34,523 nt of DNA from Lingula anatina. Taxonomy: Eukaryota; Brachiopoda; Lingulata; Lingulida; Lingulidae. Numbering within the stretch: the stretch's first letter is position 1; each line of letters opens with the position of its first letter. The position numbers were made by a program, and so were the translations under genes. Positions 22,671-31,419 of this stretch are shown piece by piece. The notes below the pieces were generated by a model. The model saw nothing but the letters and a program-made list of their open reading frames with translations. It searched no databases and was not told the origin of the DNA. The stretch is taken from assembly GCF_001039355.2 (NCBI RefSeq), contig NW_019775413.1, forward strand, positions 1 through 34,523. Direction: 5' to 3'.

Positions 22671-23771
22671 AACATCGTAATTTGTTTGAAAAATAAAATA
22701 AACTGTATATTCTTGAATTGCACACGTTTTATCAATATCCTTGGGTTTCGTGAACAATTCAAAGATTTTCTTATTAGATATTCTAATATCTTGATCTTCT
22801 TTCGGTACTGAAAGTGTAGTTGCTGTTTTATAAGCAGAGCAGCTTGGTGCGTTCGCCATTTTGTTTGCGGTAAGATCAAAGTCACTGATTTTCAAACGGC
22901 TGTTACGGCTCTATCTTACCAAAAAATGATAAATAAAAAACTGATTTGAACCGAGAATTAGTTAAAAAATTTAGGTAGGGGTTACAGAACTTTCAGAAAT
23001 TCGTTATTCTAACTCTAAAACACGATTAAAAACTTTACAAGCTAGTTTTGGTTGCTGTTTTCGGTTGAGTAAACTTCTGTAACCCCTCACTCGAACGCTT
23101 GTTTCATTCTCCTCATGAATATGTGTCCAAATACGAGGAAAAAACATCCGGGACGCCGTACGGAGCTTTTAGAAAAATGGCGCGAAACGCGCATGTTGAG
23201 CAAAATTCGTAAATAGTGGGAACCAAACGAGGAAGTGAAATCACCAGCGATTTCTCACAGCATTTTCGTGGCTAGGGTCTTACAACAGAGAAATAATGCA
23301 TTGTTACACATATTGTAAGAAAGCCCATTCAATGCACTTTTAAAATATATTTTCATATTTATCATAGGACCAAAATCTTGGAAGTTATGATGGAAAACAA
23401 ACAGCGAGGTTAGATTTTGTCCCGTTTTCGACCGCGTGAGCGGTGTGACCTGACCTCCCTACAAGAAGTCACATTTTATTTGCAATATCATTTGATAAGT
23501 TTACCTTAGTTACCGTAAAATGAATAAAATGAATCTCTATGAAATATTATTCAAAACAAATATTGATAAAAAGAAGAAATTATCTGTCAACCGTCTTTTA
23601 TTAATATTAGTATGCAGTATTGAATACCTCAAAATATTAGTGATTCGAAATATCTACAGTCTCCATCTTTATAGAATGCAGGAAATACCGTTTATTATCT
23701 GGGTGACGTTATACGCCTGGAATCCCACCCTGTGACAGTGTTGGCTACCTGCCAGCTCGATCTTGATTTCA

Positions 23772-23778
23772 TATATAA
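23772..23778 (+). promoter_or_regulatory. Possible TATA box of the LU gene
   Basis: TATATAA lies 114 bp before the start codon at 23892, a plausible distance for a short 5' leader. It is the only TATA-like match in the space between the upstream transposon and the gene. No initiator is identified. Confidence 0.3.
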
Positions 23779-23891
23779 CCCATATCAGCAATACGAAGTA
23801 AAAGCGACCCCATCACAAGGTATATTTTAATATTTAACAAGCTAGCTTTTACTGTGCACTGACACTCAGCTAGGATAGTGTTGGCCAGACC

Positions 23892-24296
23892 ATGGGAACA
23901 TACAAAATGAAGACGTGGATGATTTCCTTAGTTTTTATGGTCTTATACGTCCATACAGGTAGGCTGTAATGCTGAGGCGAGAGTTCCTCTTGCGTCTGTT
24001 ACTTCTAATTATGGTTGGGCACTTGCGTTGGTATTCTTTTGATCTGAATCTCGCTGTTCAAAGGAAGAGTAAATCTAAAGTTTCACAGCTGTGGCTTAAA
24101 GGGATAATAACTCTTCGTATGAGAACTATATTTCACAATAAAAACATTGTGAACAACTCATAGAAATATAATATATTCTGTTGTACCACAAAAACGGTAG
24201 TTATTGCTATTATTCTAATATCAGAGCTTATCTTTAGACCACGTGACCTCCACTGATGGCTATACTCTGTTACTCTGTTAAGAGATTATAACAAAA

Positions 24297-24328
<32 letters not shown>

Positions 24329-25415
24329 AATTTTTTAGGTAAAAAAAAAAAAAAAAAACAGGGACTAACTTTGAATGTAAAAATGGATTCATTTACCATT
24401 GGCAAGTATGGGAAAATTGTTGTTTACTCCAGGAAAATTCCACCCTGAGCTTCAGAGCTAACTTGACACTAACCTCTTCACTGTAGCCTATCTTCATCGT
24501 GTCAAGTAACCTCTGACGAAAATAGTTTGACCTAGTTTATATAAGCCAATCAAATCCATGTTTCAAAATTTTTCACCAAAGTTTGGTGAAAACGCTGATT
24601 GGTTGACCGTCAATCGGCAATCCTCGGCTGATTCCGCAAGCTCCATACTAACAACAAAGTTATTGTCGAGTGCGGAGACATCCGAGTAGTTCCGAGTGTA
24701 TTACCGTACACAAAGAAAGCAAGGCGAGTGACTACGAAAAAGAATGTGTTAAGTTATCTCTTGATTCTTTGCAAAATATGAGTAAATCGGAATTGAAACC
24801 ATAGGGTCTAGCAGTTTGAGGCCCTGCATCATTATCTACTGAGAGACGATGTAATTTGCGTGCTGCCCACAGGTTACGGCAAGTCCCTGATATTCAGCCT
24901 TAACTTTGATTGGTCCGGATTTGAACAAAGCGCGCTTTGACTCGTTCGCGTTCATTGGCTAGATCGTTTAATGAGTCATTGAGTGCGGGCTTTTAAATTT
25001 GATTGGCGGGCGGCGGAGGCAATCGAATCTGGTCAGAGGTTACTTGACACGATGAAGATAGGCTACAGTGAAGAGGTTAGTGTCAAGTTAGCTCTGAAGC
25101 TCAGGGTGGGAAAATTCATTTTTGGGCCAAAATGAAGAGTTATTATCCCTTTAAACGTTACAGACGCCTTAAGCTTACAATATACATGTATATACTACAT
25201 TTTTATATTCGTATTCATGCAACCGACACCGTGCTGGCGTAGAACGGTTTCTAACTTGAACTGTCTTTACAGCGGCTGCGGTCAAATGTTACAAGTGCTC
25301 CCCCACCAACTCATTCTGTAAAGACCCCTACTACCCAAACTTAATTGACACCGGCGACGAAACCCTCCTCTGCGAATATGGCTGTGCCAAGCTCGTCTCT
25401 GCAGGTGATTCCCAC

Positions 25416-25463
<48 letters not shown>

Positions 25464-26278
25464 GAGCTTATTCAGAACAGCGGACTAAAAGCTTGTTCAG
25501 GACAGGGGACTAACAGATCCGCGGATCCAGAATGACCCATCCACTTGAATGCTTGTTGCGCAATCCTCGCATGAAATCTATTCAGTGTCTAAGCCTGAAT
25601 ATTAAGCAGCAAGCTTTTTAGTGGGTCGCCATGTTTGCTCTGCGGATCTGTTAGTCCACTGTTCAGAACACGCTCTAACAAATCAGCGGGTACGTACTGA
25701 ATAGATTCGCCGTGGAGGACAGACAACAAGCATTCAAGTGGGTCGGCCATATTTGATCCGCGGATCTGTTAGGCCTAATTCACAACATCGGACTAACAAG
25801 TTCAAAGTTAGCAAATCTATTGAATGATGACTCTGTACAGGAAATGTACAGGAAATTGAGAAATTAACATCGTGCACTACACTGGCAAAATTGTGTACAG
25901 GGAGACTCCGTTAACACAATAGAGAAATGAACATCGTGCACTGCTCTGGCACATATTGTGTACGAGAGACTCCGCTAACACAATAGAGAGGTGAGGGTCG
26001 AGCCAAACTCTGGCACATTACCGGAGAGGGTTAGACTCCACGTGGCTACAGGCAAAACTCATCATTGTTAATTCATTCCAGACGGCGTGACCAGAGGTTG
26101 CTCTCACAATGAGAAACCGATATGCGCAAAGGTCAACACTGCCGGCGGGGAGAAGGCAGCGTGTATATGTAACTCCGACCTATGTAACGCGGCCACCCAC
26201 CCCCAACCTGCGACACTGCTGGCCGTTCTCATGTTCACCGCGATCTGCTTCACCATGTATCTGAAGATGTATTCCTAA
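23892..26278 (+). CDS. LU-domain (Ly6/CD59-type) GPI-anchored surface protein
   Basis: Three exons (23892-23958, 25273-25404, 26082-26278) join through two phase 1 introns to 131 residues. The start codon sits in a strong context (GACCATGG). A second Met five residues on would also serve. Residues 6-22 are a hydrophobic signal peptide. The mature domain begins VKCYKC and has ten cysteines, ending in the family signature CICNSDLCN, so one complete LU three-finger domain is present. The C-terminus is a hydrophobic segment (about ATLLAVLMFTAICF) with only a few residues after it, typical of a GPI-attachment signal. Exon arrangement (signal peptide, first half, second half, all phase 1) is the usual one for this family. 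The protein should sit on the outer leaflet of the plasma membrane. Its partner is unknown: complement regulator, receptor modulator and adhesion roles all occur in the family. Intron 1 carries a transposon, intron 2 a MITE and a tandem repeat. Confidence 0.9.
24293..24358. repeat. A-rich simple sequence in LU gene intron 1
   Basis: Two long A runs interrupted by a short T run (TTTTTTAGGT). No retroelement is recognisable next to them. Confidence 0.85.
24441..25108. mobile_element. 668 bp MULE-like transposon carrying a RecQ-like helicase fragment
   Basis: The ends at 24441-24517 and 25032-25108 are perfect inverted repeats of 77 bp, beginning CACCCTGAGCTTCAGAGC. An exact 9 bp direct repeat GGAAAATTC flanks them (24432-24440 and 25109-25117). 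Long terminal repeats with a 9 bp target duplication are the hallmark of Mutator-like elements. The perfect identity of the ends suggests recent movement. The interior has no transposase. On the plus strand, 24712-24801 and 24812-24937 encode a helicase-like piece: ELKP, then QFEAL, then DVICVLPTGYGKSLIF. The two parts are in different frames, separated by a 10 bp segment with a stop. This is a non-autonomous element with captured, decayed host or transposon coding sequence. Confidence 0.85.
24712..24940 (+). pseudogene. Decayed RecQ-like helicase N-terminal fragment inside the transposon
   Basis: The frame at 24712-24801 ends in MSKSELKP and then a stop. After 10 bp the frame at 24812-24937 starts QFEALHHYLLRDD and continues through VICVLPTGYGKSLIFSL to a stop at 24938. 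The combination of an ...LKP(x)Q..AL motif about 15 residues before a PTGYGKS Walker A is that of motif 0 plus motif I in RecQ-family DNA helicases. Only this short part is present, so no helicase activity is possible. The TCTAG before 24812 resembles an intron acceptor, so part of the frame change could be a retained intron end. Confidence 0.65.
25422..25463. repeat. (TC)n microsatellite at the start of LU gene intron 2
   Basis: About 20 TC units starting 18 bp after the exon 2 donor at 25405. Confidence 0.9.
25507..25772. mobile_element. Imperfect inverted-repeat MITE in LU gene intron 2
   Basis: The arm 25507-25558 (GGACTAACAGATCCGCGGAT then CACTTGAATGCTTGTTG) is matched in reverse by 25724-25772. 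A third, shorter copy of the CCGCGGATCTGTTAG end, also inverted, lies at about 25623-25665 and suggests a nested or internally duplicated element. Related GGACTAA(C) pieces also occur just outside at 25480 and 25790. There is no coding capacity. Confidence 0.65.
25858..26040. repeat. 64 bp tandem repeat, about three copies
   Basis: Units start at 25858, 25922 and 25986, each GAGA followed by similar sequence with ACACTGGC/CTCTGGCACA and GAGACTCCG blocks. The third unit is diverged. The array ends about 40 bp before the acceptor of LU exon 3. Confidence 0.8.
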
Positions 26279-26661
26279 CCAAATGGAACTTTATGAAGAG
26301 AAATCGTTTCAGCAGGCAGGAACGTAATAGATAATAATATTTGACATGGTGTTTGTTCATGTCCATGCTGCATCGACTAGTGTGCCGCAGTCACCATAGG
26401 CCTACCACAGTTACGACGACCAGGTGATACATACTGTGTTTACATTCCTTGTGCTGAGATTTCCCACAGAGACATCGGAAAACTGGTCTCGATAACTGAA
26501 TTATGACCCAAACAGACCACATTAATATTTAAGCAACTTATACTTAGTTGTTAATAGATAAAGAGAAGTAATTAATGGCAAAAACGGAGTCTTAGGAACT
26601 CCAGAGATGATAAAGGTTTTGGCTGTTGTGCTAGTAGCTGTGAACACCATGACAAAGTGAC

Positions 26662-26875
26662 TTAGGCTGTATTCCCAGAGATCGATCTATCCCCGCGGGG
26701 AGTCTCACTAGATTACTGTCAGATAATCCGGCTTAAATGTCCGTCCCGCCTACTACAAGCTGTAAGGGGGTAATTAACTTTCGTGTCCGCCCGGCTGACA
26801 GCTATTTAGCGTGAACCCCCAGGGAGTTAGGTCGATCTAAAGTAGATCGATCTAATCTCTGGAAATGGGGTCTTA
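26662..26875. mobile_element. MITE of a GATCGATCTA-ended family, copy 1
   Basis: The left end (TTAGGCTGTATTCCCAGAG then ATCGATCTA) is mirrored imperfectly at the right (TAGATCGATCTAATCTCTGG then GGGTCTTAA). The interior shares TTAAATGTC(C/T)GTC, TTTAGCG(T/G)GAA and GGGAGTTAG-like blocks with the element at 28019-28207. No coding capacity. It lies in the LU gene 3' region. Confidence 0.65.
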
Positions 26876-26941
26876 AATGAAAGCATCAACGCCATCAAAC
26901 CACCAAACAGTTTATAAAATGTTATACACTTTTATTGGCAC

Positions 26942-26947
26942 AATAAA
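26942..26947 (+). promoter_or_regulatory. Possible polyadenylation signal of the LU gene
   Basis: AATAAA lies about 660 bp after the stop codon, beyond the MITE. It is the clearest hexamer downstream of the gene, but other AT-rich variants exist and no cleavage site can be assigned. Confidence 0.3.
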
Positions 26948-27913
26948 AAAGGATTCCCATACAGTAAGATGGTGAGACGAATTTAAGTGAAAACATGCAT
27001 GCTAATAAATGGATTTAAAAGCAAGTAGACGTATTTCATAAATGAATTATTCATCTTTTTTCAAGCTGCTGGTTCGACGTTTTGTTACATATACTTCCAA
27101 TAAACTGGGCAAAAACGATGTAAATCATCTTGTACGGCCTTGTGCCCAAAACATTGGGATACCCTGCAATGTGGGATAAGTGTATTTACTGTTTTATCCA
27201 GTACCAGTTCGTTTTCTCATCCAAAACTGCGGTATAAAGATGTTACATTTGCACTGTTATAATAGAGCTTGTTATTTGCCGCTCTTTCAAGATTAATATT
27301 GAGCTGTCTTTCGCTTAACTGGAAAACCTACAGTAACTTGCTGTGCTGATAAAATTCAAGATCTACTGGTGAGATTCAAAGCGTTTAACCATGCAAATTC
27401 TTAATATTTACTGCAAACTTTAAATCGCTAATTACATTTAATAAAAGCGGGCCGGGCGACAAAAAAATCAGAAAAAGAACTATTATCGCTGCTTACTTTA
27501 CTTGAATACCTTAATATTTACCGTATCCGTAGCCAGCGCCGTAGCCGTGAGCATAGCTTGCTTCATTAAAAATTATATTTGAAGTGTACTGACAGAGTGA
27601 CTAATTATATGATATAATTATGTATTTACCAAACATCTAATGGAGGATATCAAACCTCCCAAATAGGTTTGCCTTGTGAGTACCTTCTTATGTAAAAATA
27701 AATTTTATTTTGCAATAAAAACAGATAAATGATTGAAGACAGGCTCGTAAGGCCAACTAAGCAATACCTTTTTTGGTATAGGTAGAGTTACTTGAGTATT
27801 GGATTATATATATTCTGAAAATTCAGTCAGTAATTTTTGGGGTAGAGTAATTTTGTGTGTGTATGTGGAGTGGCAGATTTAGGGGGTGTCAGGGGGTGTC
27901 CTGACCCCCTCTT
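26948..27913. other. Intergenic, no supported gene
   Basis: AT-rich DNA without recognisable frames, RNA genes or long repeats. A short Gly-Tyr-rich frame on the minus strand at 27511-27561 is discussed as a finding. Confidence 0.45.
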
Positions 27914-27959
27914 CGCGCGCGCGCGAGCGCGAGCGCGCGCGTGTGTGTGTGTGTGTGTG
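27914..27959. repeat. (GC)n-(GT)n compound microsatellite
   Basis: Alternating purine-pyrimidine run of CG units interrupted by GAGCGCGAG, passing into GT units. This is a typical Z-DNA-prone sequence. Confidence 0.9.
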
Positions 27960-28018
27960 CCAGGGTGTGGGCCGTAGGGCGTGCGAGGGAATCTCCTGTT
28001 CTAACAGTATATAGTCTA

Positions 28019-28207
28019 TGACTGGGTTCCGCACTAACACGATCGATCTAACTCCTAAATTGTATTTAGTTTAAGCGGCTAAAATGTCTGTCACGCCCAC
28101 TGGAGCTGCTGGGGGAGGGGGGGGGGGAGGTGTTCATTTTCGTGCACGTTTAAACTGATAGCAATTTAGCGGGAAACCCCTCGGAGATAGATCGATCCTG
28201 CTAGTAC
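28019..28207. mobile_element. MITE of the GATCGATCTA-ended family, copy 2
   Basis: The left end has ACTAACACGATCGATCTAAC and the right end mirrors it with GATCGATCCTGCTAGT. Interior blocks AAAATGTCTGTCACGCCC and AATTTAGCGGGAAAC match the element at 26662-26875 in the same order. A G tract lies in the middle (about 28112-28129). Confidence 0.6.
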
Positions 28208-28721
28208 GTTAGGGTTACGGGTTGGTCCCTGTGTTAACAGGTGTGTATTGTAATAATAAGAAGATTACAATAACAAAGTCCAAAAAAGTCACATGAAGAT
28301 AACACAGAAAACCTATAGCTACCTTTCCATAACAACAGAAAAGTTTGTCTCAGGCACATACGTACGACATTTCAAGATGCGCGGTACTAATAATGATCTA
28401 AGTTTCAATTAAAATGGCATAGGTTGACATCACTACCAACAGGCATACATTTCACACAGCATGCTGTCGATGGAAAGACCCGATACGGCATTCTTCGGCT
28501 ACCAAGCACATGCTTCTGTATTCAAGTCAAATATTTGTTGTGCGGAAAAGGGGATTCCCCAATTAATGCGACGTACTTTTCTACGGTCAAGGTGACGGGG
28601 TCAGGGTCATAGTAAGCGAAGCTCCAACCAGGTACAGTATTCTTTAGGTACATTAACTGAAAATTGGTGATGTTATTCACTTTTGGGTACAGCGTATAGA
28701 ACGGGGGTTGTTGGTGGGGCT

Positions 28722-28780
28722 GGTTGGGGTAGTGGGGGTGCTGGGGTGGGTGGGTGGGTGGGTGGGTGGGGGTGGGGGGT
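28722..28780 (+). other. G-quadruplex-prone (GGGT)n tract
   Basis: From 28722 the plus strand has repeated GGG/GGGG runs separated by one to three bases, including five consecutive GGGT units. This fits the G3-N1-7 quadruplex pattern many times over. A shorter G-rich run lies at 28998-29021. Confidence 0.7.
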
Positions 28781-29246
28781 GTCATCGAGCCGTAGGCCTA
28801 CGTACGTATCTATCCGCCCTATTAAAGCTTTCACATTTCCTCCTTTGTAAACAACGAGGTCCACCGTCACAGCAACATTATTTGATCCCTTCATATCCTA
28901 ACTCTCTGACAGAAGCATGTCGTGCGTATATACCAGAATAGGCCTATAGGGCTGGGGCTGTGGGTAAGACCATAGGCCTATATGGGCGTGGGCACTGGCG
29001 GGTTGGGGTGGGGGTGGGGGGCTAACTCCCCATGTTCTTCAACTACAATTAAGTCATTCGGGTAAAGCGGTGGGTGGGGATAAAGGGAATTCCTTCTTCC
29101 TGTCGCCAACGGCTGTTAAGGACTGTAAACAACTGCATGTACAACGCTTGCTTACCTCCCGTAAACTTTAGGGCTTATTCAGCATATTTAATAGGTCTAC
29201 ATGTAGGCCTAATCTGTGCACAGCCTGTGCTACTTTTTTAGACAAA

Positions 29247-29300
29247 GTATATGTGGGTGTACATGTACACCCACATATACACCCACATATATGTGGGTGT
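29247..29300. repeat. Two adjoining perfect palindromes (34 bp and 22 bp)
   Basis: 29247-29280 is a perfect 34 bp palindrome centred on ACATGT. 29279-29300 is a perfect 22 bp palindrome centred on ATAT, overlapping it by two bases. Both are built from the same ATATGTGGGTGT half, so the block is three alternating copies of one half-unit. Confidence 0.9.
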
Positions 29301-29777
29301 ACATGTACATGCATGTTGTGCTCTCTGATATCAGCCCCCCCCCCCTAAAATAGTATACAGATTTTAAGTATAGAACATGGCCATTCCCCAAAGTTTCAGT
29401 TATCTTGGTAGCTTAATTCGCCTAAAATTTATGCTCTTTAACAAATATGCTCCAAATCGCCTCCGCGCGCTGCGTTGCGCATGGAGACACACTTGCATGT
29501 GTAGGCCTACGTCGCGCAAGTAACGAACACATTCCTCTTCTGGGATTTTTCCTGATTTTCGCTGTGATCGTTGCCTTGATTTCACCAATATTTGAGGGTT
29601 TTATACATTAACTTTGAGATACCCTCCCAGATCTCCTAAATAAAAATCTGACGTCAAGCAGTACCGACAGCCTCTTTTTTACGTAGGCCCTATACCTGCA
29701 TGAATACCCTATATGGCGTACTCATGTAATGTACGTGTCGGCTATTATAGAAACAATTTATTGTGCGTTTTTATTCA

Positions 29778-29890
29778 TTAGACCACGGTGGAAGTGAAGA
29801 ACAAAAGACTCAGACGTGGTGTAACTCGCATACTAGTAACCGCACGTCTAGCATGAATGCGTTATAACCCGCTAATGGACCGTGGTCTAA
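29778..29890. mobile_element. Short MITE with TTAGACCACGGT ends
   Basis: TTAGACCACGGT at 29778-29789 and ACCGTGGTCTAA at 29879-29890 are perfect 12 bp inverted repeats enclosing about 90 bp with no coding capacity. Confidence 0.6.
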
Positions 29891-29894
29891 ATAA

Positions 29895-29987
29895 GATAGA
29901 TCCCTCATCAGCGAGGGTTATGTGACATCCACTCGTGCTACGCACTCGTGTATGCCACATAACGCTCGCTGACTCGGGGTCTATCTA
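29895..29987. mobile_element. Hairpin element with about 34 bp arms
   Basis: ATAGATCCCTCATCAGCGAG through GTGACAT (about 29897-29929) is matched in reverse by 29951-29986 with a few mismatches. The loop of about 20 bp repeats CACTCGTG. It follows the previous MITE directly. Confidence 0.6.
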
Positions 29988-29999
29988 TTACATAAACGT

Positions 30000-31112
30000 G
30001 GCGATATGCTGATCACTGAATCCTGTTCATTTAGCCAAACTTCAGTGAAGATCGAGGACAATCTCGAGCCGCTGCCCATAAAATATCTCGCTTCACTCGA
30101 CATTTCTGCGAAGCATCTCTCGGAAAACTCGGATTTAACCTCGATGCAGTTTAGAATTCTCAAGACTACATTTTGGTTAAATCAGTCGAGGTCTCTAAAA
30201 TGCTGAAAGCCGAAGAAAGAGAGTGATAATGTGACCTTCTTAGCATCAAGAGAATAGTGACTTTACTTGCGTTATATACCTACCACTAGAAAAATTTAAA
30301 ATCTCTCACTCTTAAAAATTAAAATAAACTTTTTACGTTCAACAATTATAATTTATAATTTTATTACACTAAGTCATATCATATGGGTATGGTTTGAAAA
30401 CGGGAATTAGTTTACATTTAAGCCACACGTGTATACAAATTATTTGTAAATCTATAACTTTTTAACGAGGATTGTGTTATTTACCTTTTGTTTTTAAGCT
30501 GTTCATTCTTCCTCTTTATCAGTAATATCGGTAAAAACCAAATCTATCCCCCTTTGAACTTGTAATTGCATGTAGCACATGAAATAATGCTCATGTATAT
30601 TCCGAAAGCGCCTCGTAATAAAAAAAATATCACTAAAACGTAGAATTATTACTCCTGTGAACTTGTAATAAACATCCGTCTGACTTTGACTATATTCCGA
30701 AACTGCCTCGTTGTCGGAAACATCACCAAAAATGAAATTTCTTTCTCTTTCGTTCTTGTTTATCAGAAATGTAGCTAAAAAGTAGAGGATTTGCTTTGGG
30801 AACTTCTTTCCGCAGCAGGCTCGAGCTCAGCTGAGACGCGCATGGTCATTGTGGACGGTTGATCAAATACTGTTCAAGCAAGGTGTTATATAACTCCTTG
30901 GTTCAAGCCAGTTGAACTTCCAAAACAAGTATTTAGCAAAAATTGACCAAATTGGTCAGACATTACGTAAGAATTTGGCGGGAGGTGACCAGCGCACGTG
31001 GACGAGTTTATTCCGTATAACATCTCTAGAGCGTGATATAGGGTCACTTTATTCGGTTTTAGATGTGCTTTAGGATAAAATGACTGTATTTTTTTCTCGG
31101 TATGTGTGTCAA
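30000..31112. other. Region upstream of the UBAN gene, no supported coding exon
   Basis: Both strands are open over 29981-30206 but neither frame resembles a known family. TATATAA at about 30888-30894, a kB-like GGGAACTTCT at 30798-30807 and an E2F-like TTTGGCGGGA at 30974-30983 are possible promoter motifs of the downstream gene. None is certain. Confidence 0.35.
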
Positions 31113-31210
31113 ATAATACACTGTCACCCTCTCGCGATATATGCCATGAACACCTCTCGCTGACGCTCGAGGTGTTATGGCATATATCGCTCGGGTGACA
31201 GTGTATTATC
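31113..31210. mobile_element. Hairpin element with about 42 bp arms
   Basis: AATAATACACTGTCACCC through ATATATGCCATGAACACCTC (31113-31155) pairs with 31169-31210 with few mismatches, leaving a loop of about 13 bp. It lies about 210 bp before the start codon of the UBAN gene. Confidence 0.65.
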
Positions 31211-31339
31211 TCACATTTGCTTCATACAACAGCTAGCCTTATATTATAAACTCGTAACAGATTTTTTTTTTAAATTTTGTTATTCATTTTTATTCGTTCA
31301 GTTGTTTGGTCTGACGTGTTCGCAATATAATCTTTTCAG

Positions 31340-31419
31340 GTATATAGGAACTTTCCAAGAGAGCTAACAACCAAGACAGCACACCAGAGAATCTCGTCCA
31401 TATTCCACGCCCCCTCACT
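31340..31419 (+). other. Likely 5' untranslated sequence of the UBAN gene
   Basis: TCTTTTCAG at 31331-31339 is a good splice acceptor 80 bp before the first start codon, preceded by a T-rich tract. This suggests that the first coding exon is internal and that a non-coding leader exon lies further upstream. The alternative is transcription starting within this stretch. Confidence 0.35.

Larger units (their letters stand above)
21414..23461. mobile_element. 2 kb hAT-like non-autonomous element
   Basis: The left end AGGGAGGTCAGGTCA and the right end TGACCTGACCTCCCTA are inverted repeats of about 15 bp. An 8 bp direct repeat CAAGAAGT flanks them (21406-21413 and 23462-23469). An 8 bp target duplication with short repeats rich in AGGG fits the hAT superfamily. 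The interior has no transposase-like frame. The longest frames (22583-22895, minus) partly come from the nested MITE. It also contains a small inverted repeat (GGGGTTACAGAA near 22978, TTCTGTAACCCC near 23081) and four RFX-type X-box motifs. Confidence 0.7.

Noticed and set aside
22583-22895. Two overlapping minus-strand frames of about 100 residues inside the hAT-like element
   Set aside because: They run across the nested MITE and show no transposase, zinc-finger or dimerisation motif.
25858-26040. Possible CRISPR-like spaced repeat
   Set aside because: It is a contiguous 64 bp tandem repeat without unique spacers, in an animal gene intron.
30006-30206. Open frames on both strands at 29981-30206
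   Set aside because: There is no recognisable motif, no splice partner, and both strands are open equally, as expected by chance in this composition.
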